NCBI GenBank assembly: GCA_035500775.1
Contig: DATJWY010000213.1
Coordinates: 1-8,766, forward strand
DNA from: DATJWY01 sp035500775
Lineage (GTDB): Bacteria > Pseudomonadota > Alphaproteobacteria > Acetobacterales > Acetobacteraceae
Reading direction: 5' to 3'
Length of the DNA stretch: 8,766 bases
Made by a program: the position numbers and the translations under genes. The notes under the pieces are model-generated. The model was not told where the DNA came from. It saw only the letters and a list, made by a program, of their open reading frames with translations, and ran no database searches. Of this stretch, positions 5,519 through 8,766 are shown in pieces; within the stretch, counting starts at the first letter, position 1; each line of letters begins with the position of its first letter.

Positions 5519-7174
5519 ATGCCCCAGAACGAGATCCAATCCCAGACGCTGCGCGGCCTCACGTTGTTGAATGACCCCGCCCTCAACAAAGGGACGGCCT
5601 TCACTTTGGAGGAGCGCCGCCAGTACGGGCTCGAAGGTCTTCTGCCGCACACGGTGGAAACGATCGACCGGCAGGTTGAACGCGTGCTCGACCACCTGGA
5701 CGCGAAGGCGAGCGACCTTGAACGGTACATTTATCTGATTGGTCTGTCGGATCGGAATGAGACATTATTCTACCGTGCCGTGATGTCCGATCCGGCGCGC
5801 TTCATTCCGATCCTCTATGATCCGACCGTCGCCGAGGCCTGCCTGACCTTCAGCCACATCTATCGGCGGACGCGCGGCATGTACATCACGCGCGAGATGA
5901 AGGGGCGCATGGCCGAGGTGTTGCGCAACTGGCCGACGCGCGAGGTGCGCTTCATCTGCGTATCGACAGGCGGGCGCATCCTCGGTCTCGGCGACATCGG
6001 CGCCAACGGCATGGGCATTCCCATCGGTAAATTGCAGCTGTACACGGCCTGCGCCGCGGTGCCGCCCGACTGCATGCTGCCGATCCTGTTCGATATCGGC
6101 ACAACCAATGCGGGGCTTCGCGCGGACCCGCTCTATCTCGGCCTGCGCGAGACGCCGCCATCCGACCAGGAGCTGGACACGCTCGCCGATGAATTCGTCC
6201 AGGCGGTCCAGGACGTGTTTCCGGGCTGCTGCATCCATTTCGAGGACTGGAAGGGCACCGACGCGATCCGCATGTTGAACCGCTACGGCGACAAGGTGCT
6301 CTGCTACAACGACGACATCCAGGGCACCGCCAGCGTCGCGCTCGCGGGGCTGACAACGGCGCTGCGGATCACCGGCCAGAAGCTGACGGAACAGCGCATC
6401 CTGTTCCTGGGCGCCGGCTCCGCCGGGATCGGCATCGCCAACCTGATCGTCGCGGCGATGCAGATGAAAGGGCTGTCGCGAGACGCCGCGCGCGGCCGCA
6501 TCTCGATGTTCGACATCGCCGGTCTCCTGGAGCCATCGCGCACCGATTTGTCGGAAGCGCAAGAAGCCTATGCGCACCAGGCGGCGCCATCGAAGGACCT
6601 TGTCGAGACGATCGAAAGCCTGAAGCCGACGGTCCTGATCGGCGTCAGCACCAAGGGGGGCGCGTTCGATCGGCGGGTGGTCGAGGCCATGAGCCGGCTC
6701 AACGAGCGGCCAATCATCTTCGCGCTGTCCAACCCGACCGATAAGGCCGAGTGCTCAGCCGAGCAGGCGTACACCTGGTCCAACGGCAAGGCGCTCTACG
6801 CCGCCGGCGTGCAATTCCCGGCCGTGACGTGGAATGGCCAAACCTTTTATCCCGGGCAGGCGAACAATTTTTACATCTTTCCTGCGATCGGGCTGGCAAC
6901 CTATGCCGCGCGGCCGCGGCACCTCACCGATGCCTGCTTCATTGCCGCCGCCGAGGCGAGTGCCGATCAGGTGGGCCCGAGCCTGCGCGCGAAGGGCATG
7001 CTGTTCCCGAGCCAGTCCAACATCCTGGAGACGGAGGTGACGACCGCGATCCGCGTTGCCGAGTTCATGTTCGACCAAGGCATGGCGCAAGCCGAGCGCC
7101 CGCGCGACATCCGGACCTGGATCGAGGGGCAACTCTACACGCCGCGGTATCGCAGTTTATGCCAATCCGCATGA
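5519..7174 (+). CDS. maeA: Malic enzyme, probably NAD-dependent (malate to pyruvate plus CO2)
   Basis: This enzyme oxidatively decarboxylates L-malate to pyruvate, linking the TCA cycle to pyruvate. The ATG at 5519 follows AAGGAAGG with a 6-base gap and gives 551 residues, the normal size for the large SfcA/MaeA type. Expected active-site positions are Tyr100 in LYDPTVAEAC, Lys171 in GIPIGKL after GRILGLGDIGANGMG (153-166), Glu242-Asp243 in FEDW, Asp265-Asp266 in YNDDIQGT, Asn405 in SNPTDK and Asn449-Asn450 in PGQANNFYIFPA. The nucleotide-binding loop is LGAGSAGIG (297-305). The following strand ends FDIAGLL with Asp332, which favours NAD over NADP; this is inference. The Tyr motif reads YDPTV rather than the common YTPTV. 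An open frame continues 129 codons upstream but is unlike the family and is rejected. Repeat copy B follows the stop. Confidence 0.95.
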   Translation: MPQNEIQSQTLRGLTLLNDPALNKGTAFTLEERRQYGLEGLLPHTVETIDRQVERVLDHLDAKASDLERYIYLIGLSDRNETLFYRAVMSDPARFIPILYDPTVAEACLTFSHIYRRTRGMYITREMKGRMAEVLRNWPTREVRFICVSTGGRILGLGDIGANGMGIPIGKLQLYTACAAVPPDCMLPILFDIGTTNAGLRADPLYLGLRETPPSDQELDTLADEFVQAVQDVFPGCCIHFEDWKGTDAIRMLNRYGDKVLCYNDDIQGTASVALAGLTTALRITGQKLTEQRILFLGAGSAGIGIANLIVAAMQMKGLSRDAARGRISMFDIAGLLEPSRTDLSEAQEAYAHQAAPSKDLVETIESLKPTVLIGVSTKGGAFDRRVVEAMSRLNERPIIFALSNPTDKAECSAEQAYTWSNGKALYAAGVQFPAVTWNGQTFYPGQANNFYIFPAIGLATYAARPRHLTDACFIAAAEASADQVGPSLRAKGMLFPSQSNILETEVTTAIRVAEFMFDQGMAQAERPRDIRTWIEGQLYTPRYRSLCQSA

Positions 7175-7184
7175 TACCGGCGGC

Positions 7185-7362
7185 CTTATGTCTTGACCGC
7201 GGTAAGACCAGGGGGCTTTGCCCCCCCGGACCCCCGTCACGCGCAGGCGTGCCTTCGCACGACGGGGCCTTACGGCCCCAGCGGGTTCAGGGCGGAGTGG
7301 CCCAAGGTTCCACCGGCCGGAACGGCCGACGGAATGGCCACGGAGGGAGAGCCCTGGCCTTC
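7185..7362. repeat. Hairpin-rich interspersed repeat, copy B
   Basis: This is the second copy of the element at 2222-2390, in the gap between the malic enzyme and the second esterase. The 36 bases at 7190-7225 are identical to copy A. The middle has diverged but is again hairpin-rich: GGGGGC/GCCCCC (7211-7225), CCCCGTC/GACGGGG (7232-7238 with 7261-7267) enclosing CGTGC/GCACG (7248-7261), GGGGCC/GGCCCC (7264-7279) and GTTCC/GGAAC (7307-7323). GGCCCCAGCGGGT and AGAGCCCTGGCCTT at the far end match copy A. The distal inverted terminus CGGTCAAGA seen in copy A is missing here. It may terminate malic enzyme transcription. Confidence 0.75.
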
Positions 7363-7433
7363 ATGCGGGATCGTAGAGCCGCGCGGAGCGTTCGGTCTTC
7401 GGGCGCTTGCTTCGCCTCCGGGGGGTATGAACC

Positions 7434-8507
7434 ATGAGGGAACCGTTCCGGGCGTTGCTGAAGGCGTCGCGAATGGCGCGGAAGGGACAGCTCTCGGTCG
7501 CGCGCGCTCTTCAGCGAATGCTGATGCCTCCCGCGCCAGCGCCGAAACGCGCCAAGCCCGCCAGGCGTCCTCCGCCTGTGACGCCTCCCGGTGCGGGCCG
7601 GCCGGCACCCGGCACCTTTGTGGATGGATCGATCAGCACCCTCCACGGCAAGCTGGCCTATAAGCTATACACGCCGCACGGTTCGGGGCGGCGCCGGTTG
7701 CCGCTCGTGGTCATGCTCCATGGCTGTGCACAATCAGCCGCGGACTTCGCGGCCGGTACGGGCATGAACGAGCTTGCCGACGAGCGTGGCTTTCTGGTGC
7801 TCTACCCGCAGCAATCGGCGTCCGCGAATCTCGGCCGCTGCTGGAACTGGCATCGCCCAGGCGACCAAAAGCGAGGGAGTGGCGAGCCGGCGGCGATCGC
7901 GGCTCTGACGCGCCACATTATCGCAACCTGCAAGGCCAATTCAGCGCGCGTCTATATTGCCGGCATCTCGGCCGGGGGTGCCGCTGCCGCGATCATCGCG
8001 GCGGCCTATCCCGAGCTGTATGTCGCGGTCGGCGTCCACTCGGGTCTTGCCTGTGGAAACGTCAGCACCCTCCGTGGGGCGCTGTTCGCGATGCGTGGCG
8101 ACGGCAGCCCCAGCCCCGGTCCTGGGGGCAAGGTCGCCCGCCCATTACCTACCATTGTATTCCACGGCGATCAGGATCGCGTCGTCCATCCGTCCAACGC
8201 AGGCGGTTTCGTGGCTCATCTTCAGCGATCCAGCCCCAATTCGATCATCAGCCGCACCGAGCAAGGGCGGTCCCGTGGTGGACGGGACTTTACGCGCACC
8301 GTGTACCGGCATGGCCCTGGCGAGGTGCTGCTGGAGGTGTGGACCGTGCATGGCAGCGGTCACGCCTGGTCGGGCGGCCGCGCGGCCGGATCGCACACGG
8401 ATCCTGCCGGACCGGACGCGTCGCGCGAGATGCTTCGCTTCTTTCTCGCCCGCAAGCGGCCGGTTGCCGGCACATGGGCGAGAGCCAGGGCAACAGGCGG
8501 ACAATAG
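7434..8507 (+). CDS. PHB depolymerase family esterase, second copy
   Basis: This 357-residue alpha/beta-hydrolase serine esterase is of the same family as the gene at the left edge. The catalytic set is intact: LHGCAQS (95-101) for the oxyanion hole, Ser179 in GISAGG, Asp248 in HGDQDRVVH and His310 in HGSGHAW. CWNWHRPGDQ (136-145) and EMLRFFL (332-338) are family landmarks shared with the paralogue. The N-terminus (ALLKASRMARKGQLSVARALQRML, positions 7-30) is a short helix similar to that of the paralogue, followed by a Pro/Arg-rich linker to about residue 60. There is no signal peptide, so cytoplasmic action is likely. The ATG at 7434 follows a weak GGGGGG purine run with an 8-base gap. Intracellular PHB or oligomer hydrolysis is plausible, but no phasin or PHB synthase gene lies within the window to support it. 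Confidence 0.92.
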   Translation: MREPFRALLKASRMARKGQLSVARALQRMLMPPAPAPKRAKPARRPPPVTPPGAGRPAPGTFVDGSISTLHGKLAYKLYTPHGSGRRRLPLVVMLHGCAQSAADFAAGTGMNELADERGFLVLYPQQSASANLGRCWNWHRPGDQKRGSGEPAAIAALTRHIIATCKANSARVYIAGISAGGAAAAIIAAAYPELYVAVGVHSGLACGNVSTLRGALFAMRGDGSPSPGPGGKVARPLPTIVFHGDQDRVVHPSNAGGFVAHLQRSSPNSIISRTEQGRSRGGRDFTRTVYRHGPGEVLLEVWTVHGSGHAWSGGRAAGSHTDPAGPDASREMLRFFLARKRPVAGTWARARATGGQ

Positions 8508-8641
8508 GGCGGCCAGGCGCGGCCTGGGCCGATATCGGCGTTGTGGGGCAGGGAGTGGATGGTGCTGGTGGCAGGTTTCATGGTTGAAAAACCACCCGTG
8601 GCAGACCTTCAAACCGAAGCCAGACCGACGAAAGGGAGTCC

Positions 8642-8766
8642 TTGACCAGCATCTATGTGGATGGCGATGCCTGCCCGGTGCGCGAGGAGGTTTATCGCGT
8701 GGCGGAGCGGCTGGCGCTGCCGGTCTTCGTGGTTTCGAACGGTTCGCGGCCGATCCGGCCAACCGG
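8642..8766 (+). CDS. YaiI/YqxD family protein (DUF188/UPF0178), 3' truncated by window
   Basis: The first 41 codons read MTSIYVDGDACPVREEVY and continue RVAERLALPVFVVSNGSRP, the characteristic opening of the YaiI/YqxD family. Members are small (~150-residue) proteins of unknown function, possibly nuclease-like because of the N-terminal acidic DxDACP motif. I start it at TTG (8642), because there is no in-frame ATG or GTG nearby and the family begins right at this point. A purine run AAAGGGAG (8631-8638) lies 3 bases upstream. The gene runs off the right edge in frame. It is preceded by a ~134-base gap after the esterase stop that contains a CCAGGC/GCCTGG hairpin (8513-8527) without a T-run. 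Confidence 0.9.
   Translation, partial: MTSIYVDGDACPVREEVYRVAERLALPVFVVSNGSRPIRPT

Noticed and set aside
4128..5570. 480-codon plus-strand open frame opposite the exonuclease
   Set aside because: It is an antisense shadow of a conserved gene with low-complexity composition and overlaps the malic enzyme start.
7193..7663. Open frames through repeat copy B (for example a 156-codon plus-strand frame)
   Set aside because: They translate the palindromic repeat and then overlap the esterase start out of frame, so they are not coding.
8513..8527. Terminator after the second esterase
   Set aside because: A 6-bp CCAGGC/GCCTGG hairpin exists just after the stop, but there is no T-run after it, so it was not called as a terminator.

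Overview
This is a GC-rich chromosomal window, most likely from an alphaproteobacterium and probably from Acetobacteraceae or a close relative. Three observations support this: the tmRNA gene is circularly permuted (two-piece) with an ANDNF...AVAA-type tag, the DNA-ligase-associated exonuclease and ligase are paired, and GC-rich palindromic intergenic repeats are present. The family-level placement is inference; the alphaproteobacterial tmRNA is read directly.

Layout, left to right. A PHB-depolymerase-family esterase (+) runs in from the left edge and stops at 1283; its start codon appears to straddle the window edge. Next, on the minus strand at about 1350-1618, is ssrA, a permuted two-piece tmRNA with promoter, acceptor piece, 16-nt spacer, coding piece with tag, and terminator hairpin. 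No protein prediction would reveal it. ybaK (-), a Cys-tRNA(Pro) deacylase, ends just upstream of ssrA. A hairpin-rich repeat (copy A, about 2222-2390) separates ybaK from a two-gene minus-strand operon. In that operon a metallo-beta-lactamase-fold exonuclease (start near 5168) overlaps an ATP-dependent DNA ligase (4014-2407) by ATGA. A roughly 350-bp divergent spacer with a 26-bp tandem repeat leads to a malic enzyme (+, 5519-7174). A second copy of the repeat (copy B, about 7185-7362) follows it. A second, complete PHB-depolymerase-family esterase (+, 7434-8507) comes next. The window ends in the first 41 codons of a YaiI/YqxD (DUF188) gene (+, TTG start at 8642).

Functionally, this is mostly core-genome material. 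It covers translation quality control (tmRNA rescue, tRNA proofreading), DNA repair (exonuclease plus ligase, without the helicase and phosphoesterase that often accompany them), C4/C3 carbon flux (malic enzyme), and two intracellular-looking alpha/beta-hydrolase esterases that may act on polyhydroxyalkanoate or other esters. I found no wholly new system. The most interesting structures are the two-piece tmRNA and the paired repeat elements. The ends of those repeats share a motif that begins at the stop codon of the preceding gene in both cases.
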